Shown piece by piece: positions 8,766-17,266 of a stretch of 64,000 bases of DNA; positions within the stretch are counted from its first letter, which is position 1; each line of letters begins with the position of its first letter. The notes beneath the pieces were generated by a model. The model searched no databases. It was not told the origin of the DNA and saw nothing but the letters and a program-made list of their open reading frames with translations. A program made the position numbers and the translations under genes. Source of the stretch: Chordibacter sp038110535 (lineage in GTDB: Bacteria; Verrucomicrobiota; Verrucomicrobiia; Opitutales; Seribacteraceae). The stretch spans positions 1 through 64,000 of the forward strand of contig JAYNJW010000005.1 of NCBI GenBank assembly GCA_038110535.1, read 5' to 3'.

Positions 8766-9326
8766 TTATAGAACTTGGATTTTTGTGGCATTCAAAACCA
8801 TAGCACTTGGAAGCGAATGGGTGTCTACGGTTCCGAGTACCTTAATTTTTAGGCCAGGTTTAAGGCCACCTACCCCGTTTAAGTTTCCATGAATTAAAGA
8901 ATGATTATTATCTAATATTTGTATACTTAAGATTCTTTCTCGAATTTTGTTTCGGTCTTCGCAACATGCGTCCCATGGTGTTGGGCAATTGTCACCCAAA
9001 ATCTGGTCGCAAGTTTCGATGGTGTCGTCACCTAAAATAAAGCTTGCACGATTTGCGGAAAAGGGGTCTCTTCTGGTGCCAATAAAACCTTCCACTGAAA
9101 GGTTTTTTCCAACTAGATTCCGCCTTCTTGCCTCCAAGACTGAAATAGATGAATCGTGTAGTTCAGTAACAAATAAATTTATAGGTAAAATCGCTTTGGG
9201 ATATTGATTTTCCTGATAATTTATATCTACAGAGTGTTTTGAGTCATGTGGTGATGAATCGCATCCCGAAAAGGTAGATGTAATGATTAAAATAGAGATT
9301 AATTTTAGCAGTGTATATTTTTTCAT
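8766..9326 (-). CDS. Conserved-looking Cys-containing lipoprotein of unknown function
   Basis: The 186-residue product has a signal peptide ending FSGC (Cys22), so it is probably lipidated. The mature part looks like a small beta-barrel of OB type: two segments, GKNLSVEGFIG and LKPGLKIKVLGTVDT, resemble paired OB strands. A central cysteine cluster is C-x(7)-C-P-T-P-W-D-A-C-C-E-D. The TPWDxCCE motif seems familiar from planctomycete and verrucomicrobial proteins beside exporters, but I cannot name the family. It lies between the permease and channel genes of the exporter with gaps of 11 and 25 bp, so it is almost certainly co-transcribed. Metal binding or redox activity at the cysteines is possible but unproven. 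Confidence 0.75.
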   Translation of the reverse strand: MKKYTLLKLISILIITSTFSGCDSSPHDSKHSVDINYQENQYPKAILPINLFVTELHDSSISVLEARRRNLVGKNLSVEGFIGTRRDPFSANRASFILGDDTIETCDQILGDNCPTPWDACCEDRNKIRERILSIQILDNNHSLIHGNLNGVGGLKPGLKIKVLGTVDTHSLPSAMVLNATKIQVL

Positions 9327-9337
9327 AAATTATCTTA

Positions 9338-10489
9338 TCAGGCGGATCTTAAGGTTTCTGGTAAAGACGGACTCAAACATTTCCATGCTGGAGGAAGGCC
9401 ACCAAATATACCAAGGAAAAGCCCTGTTGCCATGCCTAATCCCAAGATTGAACGGTTAAAATCCAATACGAAAACTCCTATTGAAAATGGAACGGCAAGG
9501 TCTTGCAGAATTGCACCTACTAGTCCAAAAGCTAAAAGAGAACCGATGAACCCTGTAATACTAGACTCTTCAACTAGGCTAAGTAAAATTTTCCATCGAT
9601 TAAATCCAATAGCTTGAATAGCCCCAAATTCGCGGATACGAGACGAAAAAGCTGCATAAAGGGCATTTAATCCCCCGAACAAAGCTCCGAAGGAAAGTAG
9701 GATTGCACAAATCCATGCCATCCAGCGAATGGGTGCATAAAAGCTCGATAACTTTCCATAATATTCAGTTTCCTGAATGGCGACGAGTTCTAAATCGAGC
9801 CTTCTCTTAGCAAATGCGTCAAGATCTCCAAAATTACGGCGATTATTCAGGGCCACTACAACGCACGAGAGATTGTCCCGCTGTGTGTAAGTCATAAGGT
9901 CCTGTAGGGGAATCCAGATTTCTGATTCCAGAATGGTACCAATGGCATCAAAAATACCAGAAATCACAAGTTTTTCGCCGTTAAAAAATAAGATTTGACC
10001 GAGCTGTAACTTAGAAAGACTCAATCCAAGCTTTTGATGAGCTAGTCTGCCCACCATAATTTCCCCTGGATTGGGGAATCTTCCTTCTAAAATTCTCACC
10101 TCTTGATGCACCCAAAGAGCCTCGGCTTGGACCCCACGAAGAAAGGCCTGCGAAATTTTCCCATCCAGTGTGCTCAACATGCCATTAAAGTGGATTTCCG
10201 GGGAGACTGATGCCTTGCCCATAATTTGCCTGATTCCTGAGGTGGACGAGGCAATAATCTCTGCAACGCCTTGTTTTACTTCGCTTCTTTCGACACTTTC
10301 TTCACTGCCCGCACCGAGAAAAATCGTGTTGAGCGGATCGCCAGTATTTCCCAATGTTTGTTCCATTGCATGGTTCATCGAAGCGGCGGTCATAATCAGG
10401 AGGACGACAACCGAACTACCTAATACCAATTGGCAAGATTGACCGGGTCTTCTCAGTAGGTTTCTAAAACAATGGGAAAGCGGTATCAT
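9338..10489 (-). CDS. ABC transporter permease, FtsX/MacB type (second permease)
   Basis: The 383-residue protein has the four-helix MacB/FtsX layout. There is one helix at about 15-38, a large periplasmic domain (about 40-255), then three helices in the last 120 residues with the FtsX-domain signature REFGAIQAIGFNRWKI (about 286-301). It should pair with the other permease of the operon as a heterodimer driven by the LolD-like ATPase. It lies ten bases after that permease gene. Such mechanotransmitter-type exporters extrude periplasmic substrates rather than pumping across the inner membrane. The substrate is unknown. Confidence 0.88.
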   Translation of the reverse strand: MIPLSHCFRNLLRRPGQSCQLVLGSSVVVLLIMTAASMNHAMEQTLGNTGDPLNTIFLGAGSEESVERSEVKQGVAEIIASSTSGIRQIMGKASVSPEIHFNGMLSTLDGKISQAFLRGVQAEALWVHQEVRILEGRFPNPGEIMVGRLAHQKLGLSLSKLQLGQILFFNGEKLVISGIFDAIGTILESEIWIPLQDLMTYTQRDNLSCVVVALNNRRNFGDLDAFAKRRLDLELVAIQETEYYGKLSSFYAPIRWMAWICAILLSFGALFGGLNALYAAFSSRIREFGAIQAIGFNRWKILLSLVEESSITGFIGSLLAFGLVGAILQDLAVPFSIGVFVLDFNRSILGLGMATGLFLGIFGGLPPAWKCLSPSLPETLRSA

Positions 10490-10498
10490 CGGGTCAAT

Positions 10499-11665
10499 CT
10501 ATGCTACTTTTAAACTTTCACTAATGGAACTTTTGCCCGCTTTCCATGCAGGGTAGACGCCGGCAACTAAGCCAAGCCCAACGGTGGCAAGAACTCCCCC
10601 AATAAGAACCCCTTGGGTAGGAAGAAAAGCCAAAACTAAGCCCTCGTTACCGATCGAAATACTTTGGAAATTCAGAAAGCAAAATGCACAAACAATGCCG
10701 ATTGTTCCTCCAACGAATGATAGAAAAATACTTTCCGATAAGACCATCCAACCAATGGACAATTTAGAATATCCCAGAGTTTTGAGAACTGCGTGTTCAG
10801 AAATCTTCCCATTGACAGTTAGAAGAATGGTATTGGCAACCAAAGCAACTACAGCAATTACGCAAGCTAATCCAATCCATCTCGAAAATCGGATTAACTC
10901 AATGAGTTCCATAGCCGTATTGGCAAAAAAAGCTTTTTCAGGCTGCGTGGAAGTTGGCTCTGTATCGGTAGAGAATCTTTTATCGATCTTGCTGGCTACT
11001 TTTTTAAGCATGGACGGATCGATTACTTTGACATTAAATTGAGTAACAATCCCGAGTCCTATTCTCGAAGCCTGCTGAAGAAACGAAAGGTGTACAAAAG
11101 CGACATTATCATCTTGAGCCCTATCATCTAGCGTTTCCACAATCCCTGCCACAAAAACTGTGATACCTGCTGCATCAAACCTGTCTCCAACCTTTAGATT
11201 TCTTCGATTGGCCAAATTTTTCCCAATCAATGAGGCGTCCTCTCTTTTTTGCCAGTTTTCGATTGTACCATTCAATAAACGAATACCAGAGGTTTGATCA
11301 TTAAAAGTATCGGAGGGCACTCCCCGAAAGACCACCACATCCAAACTCGTTCCACAGTTATTTACCACAATTTGAACTGGCGTAACTGACCTTACACCAT
11401 GTATTTGTGAAATATCGTTTTTATAGTGTTCAGGTAATCGACTGGTAGCGGGACAAAACCGATTTTCTCTGTATACAACGAGGGTTGTGTCTTCCGCACT
11501 TGAAACAGTAGCATCATGCAGTGTGTGCTGCATTGTTTCAATGCTGGTAAAGAGAAACATTCCAGAGGCAACACCCAGTAAGGTAAGAAGTGAACGAGTG
11601 CGGTTTCTGAGCGTATTTTTTGCTGCTAATTCAGCCAAGTTGATCCATGGGAGTAAGAATTTCAC
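10499..11665 (-). CDS. ABC transporter permease, FtsX/MacB type (first permease)
   Basis: The 388-residue permease has an N-terminal helix (about 25-45), a periplasmic MacB_PCD-like domain, and three C-terminal helices. The FtsX signature KISEHAVLKTLGYSKLSI precedes the second of these, and the C-terminus reads VYPAWKAGKSSISESLKVA, a typical ending for this family. Its GTG start overlaps the ATPase stop by four bases (GTGA), which indicates translational coupling. It is only distantly similar to the next permease, so the transporter is probably a heterodimer rather than a MacB homodimer. Confidence 0.9.
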   Translation of the reverse strand: MKFLLPWINLAELAAKNTLRNRTRSLLTLLGVASGMFLFTSIETMQHTLHDATVSSAEDTTLVVYRENRFCPATSRLPEHYKNDISQIHGVRSVTPVQIVVNNCGTSLDVVVFRGVPSDTFNDQTSGIRLLNGTIENWQKREDASLIGKNLANRRNLKVGDRFDAAGITVFVAGIVETLDDRAQDDNVAFVHLSFLQQASRIGLGIVTQFNVKVIDPSMLKKVASKIDKRFSTDTEPTSTQPEKAFFANTAMELIELIRFSRWIGLACVIAVVALVANTILLTVNGKISEHAVLKTLGYSKLSIGWMVLSESIFLSFVGGTIGIVCAFCFLNFQSISIGNEGLVLAFLPTQGVLIGGVLATVGLGLVAGVYPAWKAGKSSISESLKVA

Positions 11666-12342
11666 AACTCGTTTAGGATTTTTCCCTTGTCTAACAAAAA
11701 TTTTCGAGAAGCACGCTCAGCAGCCTTAGGGTCATGAGTTACCATTACGATAGTTTTCTGTTGCCTTGTGCTAAGGTTTTCTAGCAAGTCTAGAATTTGA
11801 TCTGCAGATTCACGGTCTAGGTCACCAGTTGGTTCGTCCGCAACAATGAGGGAAGGATTTGCGACTAGGGCACGAGCAATCGCGACACGCTGTTCTTGCC
11901 CACCTGATAATTCTTTGGGTTTATGATTTTTCCGATCAGCTAGTCCAACGAGCTCAAGAACTGCCTCCACATGCTCCCTGCGCTCCTTTTTCGTCATGGC
12001 ATGAATCAACAAGGGAAGCTCTACATTTTCATAAGCACTTAGAACGGGGATCAAATGATAGAGCTGAAAAATATAGCCAAGGTTTTTTGATCTCCAATTT
12101 GTGAGTTCATCCCGATTCATTTGATTCAGATAAAATTCACCAACCCGCAATGTTCCCGATGTGGGAACATCTACTCCCGCAATAAGATTTAGAAGAGTCG
12201 TCTTGCCACTTCCAGATGGTCCCATCAGAGCGACAAATTCAGCAGGGTGAACATCGAGGCATAGGTCCATCAGAGGTGATATGATTTGATCCCCTTTGCG
12301 GTATTCCTTGGTTAGGAGATTTGCTTCTATAAATGCCTTCAT
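11662..12342 (-). CDS. LolD/MacB-type ABC transporter ATPase
   Basis: The 226-residue stand-alone ATPase has Walker A GPSGSGKTTLL, the family-typical YIFQLYHLIPVLSAYENV segment after the Q-loop, signature LSGGQEQRVAIARAL, Walker B VADEPTGDLD and H-loop VTHDP. The length and EPTGDLD are characteristic of the LolD/MacB/FtsE group. It powers the two adjacent permeases. Both its start (ATGA with the adaptor) and its stop (GTGA with the permease) overlap neighbouring genes by four bases, so the core of the operon is tightly coupled. Confidence 0.95.
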   Translation of the reverse strand: MKAFIEANLLTKEYRKGDQIISPLMDLCLDVHPAEFVALMGPSGSGKTTLLNLIAGVDVPTSGTLRVGEFYLNQMNRDELTNWRSKNLGYIFQLYHLIPVLSAYENVELPLLIHAMTKKERREHVEAVLELVGLADRKNHKPKELSGGQEQRVAIARALVANPSLIVADEPTGDLDRESADQILDLLENLSTRQQKTIVMVTHDPKAAERASRKFLLDKGKILNEL

Positions 12343-13718
12343 TGTTTATGCAAAACTTTTACTGAATCCCCAGATTTCAAAAACTTGGGTGGGTCTAGAA
12401 TAATTTGGTCGCCCGGGTGAAGTCCTGATCTAATCGAAATGTATTGGTTGATAATCTCGTCCCCAAATCTCACTTCACGAATTTCTGCCCTTTTGCCATC
12501 CTTTGCAATAACCCACAGATTAGTAACCGATTGATTATTTTCAGGTTTGAGTGAAAGAGGAACAAATACCCCGAGGATACTGTGGGTTTGTGGATCGGAC
12601 TGAATTTCTGATTTTGAGAAAAATTTTGCACGGCAGAGCATTTCTGGTCTTAATCTTTCGTCTGGATTTAAGATTTGAACCTTAACTTGTAGAGTATTCC
12701 TTTGTAGGTCTGCTTCTCCAGAGATTCGAGTTAAACGACCTTCAAAATGAGCATTTGGCAAAATCGAACATGTAATTTCAACCTTCTGTCCCTCATATAA
12801 TTTGGATGCGTCAGCGATAGGAACATCAATTCTGGCCTGTAATTTTTCACCGTTATAAAGAGTCACTGCAGTGGATGCTTCAGGGGCATCCATTTTTTGC
12901 ATCAACCTTTTACCTGGGCTCGCAAAGAGCCTAAGCACTCTTCCATTAATTGGGGAAAAAATTTCAGTTCTATTTAAGTCTAGCTCAGCCTTTTCCACAT
13001 GGATCGTTCTCATTTTGGTTACCTGTTTTTGGGAATGAAGCTTTTGTGAAAGCAAAGTGATTTGTTCTCTAGATTTTTTGACATTTGAAAGAGCCATATC
13101 TAAGGCAAACCTATTACTATCAGTTGAGTATCTTGAACGGTTCAGATCAAAAGCACTGATCGAACCCGCCGGTAAGATTTCTAAACGCCTTAAATAATCC
13201 TCATGCTCGTTCAAGAGAGATTGGGCTTGAAGCTTTTCAAATTGAGCTTTTTCAAGAGAAAGTTCTTGTAGCGATAATTGGGAAATAATTTCCATCTCCC
13301 TTGATTTAGCTTCTTCAAATTGAATAATAGCTATTCGATGAGCTAACTTGGCATCTTCATTAATCAAAGTAACCAACTTTTGACCAGCCTTGACCACTTC
13401 TCCTTCAAGAACAAAAAGTTCGTCCACAATACCATCGTATAAAGCAGGTACTCGTATGGGATAGGGGTCTGGCTCAATCCAACCACTTGCTTGTAAAAGA
13501 AGATCGGAGTTCGTGCTGGACTCTGCTGCGAGTATACTGCTAGTCGGATGTAAGACCGCTCGGGTAATGGATACACTAGGTTCTTCGAAAACTCCACAAC
13601 CAAATAAAAAAACAAGGTTTAAGAGAAGAATGTGTAGCTTAACTAATTTGAATAGTGAACGGGAAATGGAATTACTTTTCTTAAGAGTCTTTGATTCCCC
13701 AAAGATGTTAGTTCTCAT
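12339..13718 (-). CDS. HlyD/MacA-family periplasmic adaptor (membrane fusion lipoprotein)
   Basis: The 459-residue adaptor has an N-terminal signal segment ending in LFGC, so it is likely a lipoprotein. A biotinyl-lipoyl half-motif follows (GIVDELFVLEGEVVKAGQKL), then a long coiled-coil hairpin of about 130 residues. The second lipoyl half comes next (IFSPINGRVLRLFASPGKRL), and then beta-barrel and membrane-proximal domains. It bridges the inner-membrane ABC permeases and the TolC-like channel encoded in the same operon. I chose the ATG giving MRTNIF; an upstream GTG (13751) would add 11 residues. It overlaps the ATPase gene by four bases. Confidence 0.9.
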   Translation of the reverse strand: MRTNIFGESKTLKKSNSISRSLFKLVKLHILLLNLVFLFGCGVFEEPSVSITRAVLHPTSSILAAESSTNSDLLLQASGWIEPDPYPIRVPALYDGIVDELFVLEGEVVKAGQKLVTLINEDAKLAHRIAIIQFEEAKSREMEIISQLSLQELSLEKAQFEKLQAQSLLNEHEDYLRRLEILPAGSISAFDLNRSRYSTDSNRFALDMALSNVKKSREQITLLSQKLHSQKQVTKMRTIHVEKAELDLNRTEIFSPINGRVLRLFASPGKRLMQKMDAPEASTAVTLYNGEKLQARIDVPIADASKLYEGQKVEITCSILPNAHFEGRLTRISGEADLQRNTLQVKVQILNPDERLRPEMLCRAKFFSKSEIQSDPQTHSILGVFVPLSLKPENNQSVTNLWVIAKDGKRAEIREVRFGDEIINQYISIRSGLHPGDQIILDPPKFLKSGDSVKVLHKQ

Positions 13719-13789
13719 GTAATGATCAGATATGTTGACAAAGGGTAACACAGCACGGGGAGCTGCTCCGCATTTAACAACCTACATGA

Positions 13790-14125
13790 TCAAACTTGTA
13801 TGATACTGAGTGCTAAATGTGGTTTTAATTTACCAAACCAAGTACAGAAATCTTCCGTATGTAAGAACAGAGAACTCAAATGGTGTGTCCTTGTGTTTAA
13901 TCCGAAAGAATTTCTCCCTGGGGTGACAAACAACTGAATCAAGAGATCAGATGCGGTGAAATAATCAACTGCGTTTAAGCAATCATGGCTCGTGCAAGGC
14001 AACTGACTCTGGGAATCATTTTCGCAATTGGCACAGTTGGGCACGATCGAATCACCACTATTACAAAAACATTCCAGAAATGGGAGAGCAAGCAAAAGGG
14101 CAATCAATGTGACCGCAATTTTCAT
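13790..14125 (-). CDS. Small exported Cys-rich hypothetical protein
   Basis: The 111-residue protein has a short signal-peptide-like N-terminus (MKIAVTLIALLLALP) followed by a Cys-rich segment, C-F-C-N, C-A-N-C-E, C-T-S-H-D-C, within about 35 residues. The C-terminal half contains two or three His and one further Cys. I do not recognise a family. It lies 71 bp upstream of the adaptor gene and reads the same way, so it is probably the first gene of the exporter operon. Small Cys/His exported proteins often precede metal-efflux operons, so metal sensing or binding is a reasonable but untested idea. Confidence 0.6.
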   Translation of the reverse strand: MKIAVTLIALLLALPFLECFCNSGDSIVPNCANCENDSQSQLPCTSHDCLNAVDYFTASDLLIQLFVTPGRNSFGLNTRTHHLSSLFLHTEDFCTWFGKLKPHLALSIIQV

Positions 14126-14670
14126 TAAGTTAAAGTAACAAGGTTCCCCCCTTTTTTCAATAAAAAATTCGCCTTCTTTTAGCCTTTCCCATTAAGGATA
14201 ATTTTCACAAAAATATATTTAAATATATAAGTCATCAGCATTCTTGAAATGAGAATTTATTTATAAATAATCATAAAGTTTTGCTCAAGTTCTCCCACGG
14301 ATAAGTTTTAGCACTTCTAAAAATAAGGTTTGTGTCGTAAATTCACGATGCGATATTACCAGATTACTTGTTTTTAAAATGAGCTTTCACTGTTTTTGGG
14401 TGGGAAAATTGAGTCTGCTTTTTTCAAGTTTGAGGAAAGTAATTTACATTAGAAAATAAATAAATAACTACTTAATAAAGCTACTAGTAGGATTTTGTTC
14501 TGATCGCACAAAAATCAGAGTCATCCAAAGTTATCTCTTAGTGGTGTAGATTGATTCGATGTTTCGGATGATTCGCTGAATAATCTACAGTCCTTGTAAA
14601 CAACTGGCTTGCAAGATCTCAACATTTAGTTCATTTATATTCCTTTGTTTTTAAAACCCCGTTGAACATC
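14126..14670. other. Dyad-rich intergenic region between exporter and rplY operons
   Basis: This 545-bp gap is AT-rich and carries no convincing gene. It separates divergent operons and so should hold both promoters. Two perfect AT palindromes (14213-14228 and 14257-14270) lie toward the exporter side. Toward rplY there is a 10-base palindrome (14481-14490), a 6-bp hairpin (14499-14519) and an 8-bp inverted repeat TGTAGATT/AATCTACA (14545-14552 and 14582-14589). I could not pick a -35/-10 pair with confidence. Confidence 0.55.
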
Positions 14671-15354
14671 ATGTCTGATATAACCGATTCTTCATTACTT
14701 GTGCAAACCAGAGACCAGCATGGTAGTAGTGTCTCCAAGAAACTTCGTGCGAGTGGTCGTATACCGGCCGTTTTTTATGGCAAGGATATCCTCAAGCACT
14801 ACTCTGTTGAGGATAGTCAATTTAGGTCATTGATGAGATCATCTGGTGGTTCCGTTTCTTTAATCGAACTGGTCGATGGTTCTGGTGACAAAGAACTTGC
14901 CCTTCTCAAAGATATGCATACCGATTCAGTCAAGGATTCGATTCTTCATCTTGATTTCGTGCAAGTGACACGTGGACAATCTCTTGAAACAAGAGTGCCG
15001 CTTGTTCTTAGGGGCGAATCCCCTGGCGTTAAAAATATGGGAGGTATTCTTGAATTGCATCAAAGTGAAATTCTCGTCCGTTGTAGACCGAGTTTATTGC
15101 CCAAAAGCCTTGAGTTGGATATTAGCAATCTTGACTTAGGAGGAAGTCTGCAAATTAAGGACATTCCTGAATTAGAAGGAGTGGAATTTATTGGTGATGC
15201 AGACAGTAATGTAGTTACCTGCGTAGGCAGTGCTAGTGGTCGTGCAGGGGCTGGCGAGGTCGAAGAACTGGAAGAGCAAACCGATGAAACTGCTGATTCA
15301 ACAGAATCCGAGTCAGAGCAGACATCGGAAGAAAAGACTGAGGAGAGTGCCTAA
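14671..15354 (+). CDS. rplY: 50S ribosomal protein L25 (CTC/TL5 family)
   Basis: The 227-residue long form binds 5S rRNA in the large subunit. An N-terminal L25 domain (about 8-95) contains the conserved SGRIPAVFYGKD stretch. The C-terminal TL5 beta-domain (about 96-188) includes RVPLVLRGESPGVKNMGG, and a strongly acidic tail of about 35 residues follows. I chose the ATG; a TTG three codons upstream is less likely. It is the first gene of a long co-directional run and sits 25 bp before pth, the usual rplY-pth pair. Confidence 0.95.
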   Translation: MSDITDSSLLVQTRDQHGSSVSKKLRASGRIPAVFYGKDILKHYSVEDSQFRSLMRSSGGSVSLIELVDGSGDKELALLKDMHTDSVKDSILHLDFVQVTRGQSLETRVPLVLRGESPGVKNMGGILELHQSEILVRCRPSLLPKSLELDISNLDLGGSLQIKDIPELEGVEFIGDADSNVVTCVGSASGRAGAGEVEELEEQTDETADSTESESEQTSEEKTEESA

Positions 15355-15379
15355 GGCTGAATTATGTTCAATTGCTTGA

Positions 15380-15964
15380 GTGAAGCTTATACTTCTTGGC
15401 CTTGGAAACCCTGGAAATAAGTACCAGGATACGAGACACAACCTTGGCCATTGGTTCACCGATCGTTTTTCATCTGTTGGTAATGCTTCTTTTATAAAAT
15501 CCGAAGATTTTTGCCTTTCTTCTTTCACTTATACAAACGCTGAAATTATTCTTCTAAAGTCTTCTCATTATATGAACGCAAACGGAACAGGACTGGCCAG
15601 CTTTCTCAATAAAAATCTCATGGACCAAGACATTTTCATGGTAGTTCATGATGAGGTAGGTTTACCTCTCGGAAAGATAAAAATTTCTCAGTCTAAGTCA
15701 GCTGGTGGTCACAATGGTGTTCGTAATGTCATAGATGCTATAGGGTACTGTCCACTACGATTGCGGTTGGGTATTGATTCAGAAAGACCACCTGATATGA
15801 AACTATCCGATTTTGTTCTTTCTAAATTTTCCATCGAAGAACAAAAATCTCTTGATTCTTTGTTTCCTAAATTAAAACATGCTATTGGATTACTCATTTC
15901 TCGAGGTATTTCATTCGCATCCAATTATACCAACCGCTACCCTATACCTTCACCATCCTTTTAA
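15380..15964 (+). CDS. pth: Peptidyl-tRNA hydrolase
   Basis: The 194-residue enzyme frees tRNA from peptidyl-tRNAs that drop off ribosomes. Family landmarks are GLGNPGNKYQDTRHNLG with the catalytic His, then NANGTGLASFL, VVHDEVGLPLGKIK (substrate-binding Asp), and SAGGHNGVRNVIDAIG. The start codon is GTG. It lies 25 bp after rplY, and its stop is one base before the S6 start, so co-translation with rpsF is likely. Confidence 0.95.
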   Translation: MKLILLGLGNPGNKYQDTRHNLGHWFTDRFSSVGNASFIKSEDFCLSSFTYTNAEIILLKSSHYMNANGTGLASFLNKNLMDQDIFMVVHDEVGLPLGKIKISQSKSAGGHNGVRNVIDAIGYCPLRLRLGIDSERPPDMKLSDFVLSKFSIEEQKSLDSLFPKLKHAIGLLISRGISFASNYTNRYPIPSPSF

Positions 15965-15965
15965 A

Positions 15966-16259
15966 ATGAAGACAAGAAACTATTCAGCAACTATTGTAAT
16001 TGACCCAAGCGGAAGCGAAGGCTCATCCAATGAAATGATTCCCAAGCTTACTGAAATTATCGTTCAGTCTGATGGCGAGGTGAATAAAGTCATAGAACTC
16101 GGTCAGCATGATTTTGCATATCCTATCAAAAAGAATTTTACCAGAGGTACATATCTGCAATTTGAGATCACTGGAAGTGCTGAAACACCAAGTAGAATTA
16201 AAGAAAAACTGCGCTTAGAGAAAAAGGTTGATCGCATTTTAATCGAGTGCAGTAATTAA
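15966..16259 (+). CDS. rpsF: 30S ribosomal protein S6
   Basis: The 97-residue protein matches S6 in length and pattern: RNYSATIVIDPS at the start, then GEVNKVIELGQHDFAYPIKKNFTR, and a basic-acidic C-terminal helix. It binds the central domain of 16S rRNA, normally with S18. The ATG chosen is one base after the pth stop; the frame is open further upstream but that stretch lies within pth. The next gene is ssb, as in many bacteria. Confidence 0.93.
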   Translation: MKTRNYSATIVIDPSGSEGSSNEMIPKLTEIIVQSDGEVNKVIELGQHDFAYPIKKNFTRGTYLQFEITGSAETPSRIKEKLRLEKKVDRILIECSN

Positions 16260-16274
16260 TCGATTACTAACTTA

Positions 16275-16739
16275 ATGGCCTCTTTAAACAAAGTCTTATT
16301 GATCGGCAACCTTACTCGTGATCCAGAAGTCAGGATGATGTCCTCAGGGCGTCCTGTTTGTAATTTTGGTTTGGCTCTTAACAGAAATTACAAAGACTCT
16401 GATGGGAACAAAAAGGAGGAAGTAACCTTTGTTGATGTTGAATGTTTCGGTCCCCGTGCCGAAGCAGTTGGCAGGTTTTTTTCCAAGGGAAGACCCATCT
16501 TTGTGGAAGGTCGACTAAAGCTCGACCAGTGGGAGTCCAAAGAAGGGGAAAAACGGAGTGCAATCCGTGTAGTGCTTGACAATTTTGAGTTCGTTGATGC
16601 CGGTAAATCTGATATGGCTTTGAGTTCTGAGGATTCTCATTTAAAATCAAAGAATACTGGTTCTGAAAACATGGATAGTTCAAGCAAGCTAAGCCCTTCT
16701 TCCCACGATCCGGATTTGGACGAGGATGTACCTTTTTAA
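16275..16739 (+). CDS. ssb: Single-stranded DNA-binding protein
   Basis: The 154-residue protein has an OB fold (about 1-108) with the typical opening SLNKVLLIGNLTRDPEVR and the WESKEGEKRSA loop. A Ser/Asp-rich disordered linker leads to the acidic C-terminal tip DEDVPF, which recruits replication and repair partners. The rpsF-ssb order is standard. The gene that usually follows, rpsR (S18), is missing here, and rplI comes next after 21 bp. The ATG has no Shine-Dalgarno sequence. Confidence 0.96.
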   Translation: MASLNKVLLIGNLTRDPEVRMMSSGRPVCNFGLALNRNYKDSDGNKKEEVTFVDVECFGPRAEAVGRFFSKGRPIFVEGRLKLDQWESKEGEKRSAIRVVLDNFEFVDAGKSDMALSSEDSHLKSKNTGSENMDSSSKLSPSSHDPDLDEDVPF

Positions 16740-16760
16740 CCCCCGTATTTATTACTTACT

Positions 16761-17234
16761 ATGGCACACACCGAAATATTACTTCTAGAAAAAGTCGAGA
16801 ACCTTGGATCTGAGGGAGATGTTGTAAGGGTTCGATCTGGTTATGCACGCAATTTTCTTCTACCAAGAAGTAAAGCTGTACCCTTGAATCAGGCGAACAA
16901 GAAACGGTTGGATTCTCTTAAAATCGCCCGTGCTGCTCGGGAAGCTGATGAGCTGCAAAATGCCCAAGATATAGCTTCAAAAATTAGTGATTTGTCTATT
17001 GCGATTGCGGTTAAAACTGGCTCCGGGGGCAAGCTATTTGGGTCTGTCACATCTCAGCAAATTATAGATAAAGTTGGAGAGAAAGGATTTTCTTTGGATA
17101 AAAGACACTTTTCTAATTTTTCCCCAATTAAGGCTTTAGGTCAGAATATCGTTACCCTAAATTTGTTTAAGGATGTGACCGCAGAGTTAAAAGTGGAGGT
17201 GGTTTCGGAAAACCCCATCGAGGAAAAAGAATAA
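16761..17234 (+). CDS. rplI: 50S ribosomal protein L9
   Basis: The 157-residue protein has the conserved N-terminal rRNA-binding domain (ILLLEKVENLGSEGDVVRVRSGYARNFL, about 5-32), a long connecting helix, and a C-terminal domain containing GSGGKLFGSVTSQQI. It is slightly longer than the usual 148-150 residues because of a Glu-rich C-terminus. It lies between ssb and dnaB, the common order apart from the missing rpsR. The upstream bases contain no Shine-Dalgarno sequence. Confidence 0.95.
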   Translation: MAHTEILLLEKVENLGSEGDVVRVRSGYARNFLLPRSKAVPLNQANKKRLDSLKIARAAREADELQNAQDIASKISDLSIAIAVKTGSGGKLFGSVTSQQIIDKVGEKGFSLDKRHFSNFSPIKALGQNIVTLNLFKDVTAELKVEVVSENPIEEKE

Positions 17235-17266
17235 TAGACCAAAACGACCGAGAGGGAACCTTTGCA

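Noticed and set aside
15879..15965. Longer N-terminus for S6
   Set aside because: The extension overlaps pth and does not match S6; the ATG at 15966 gives the normal length.
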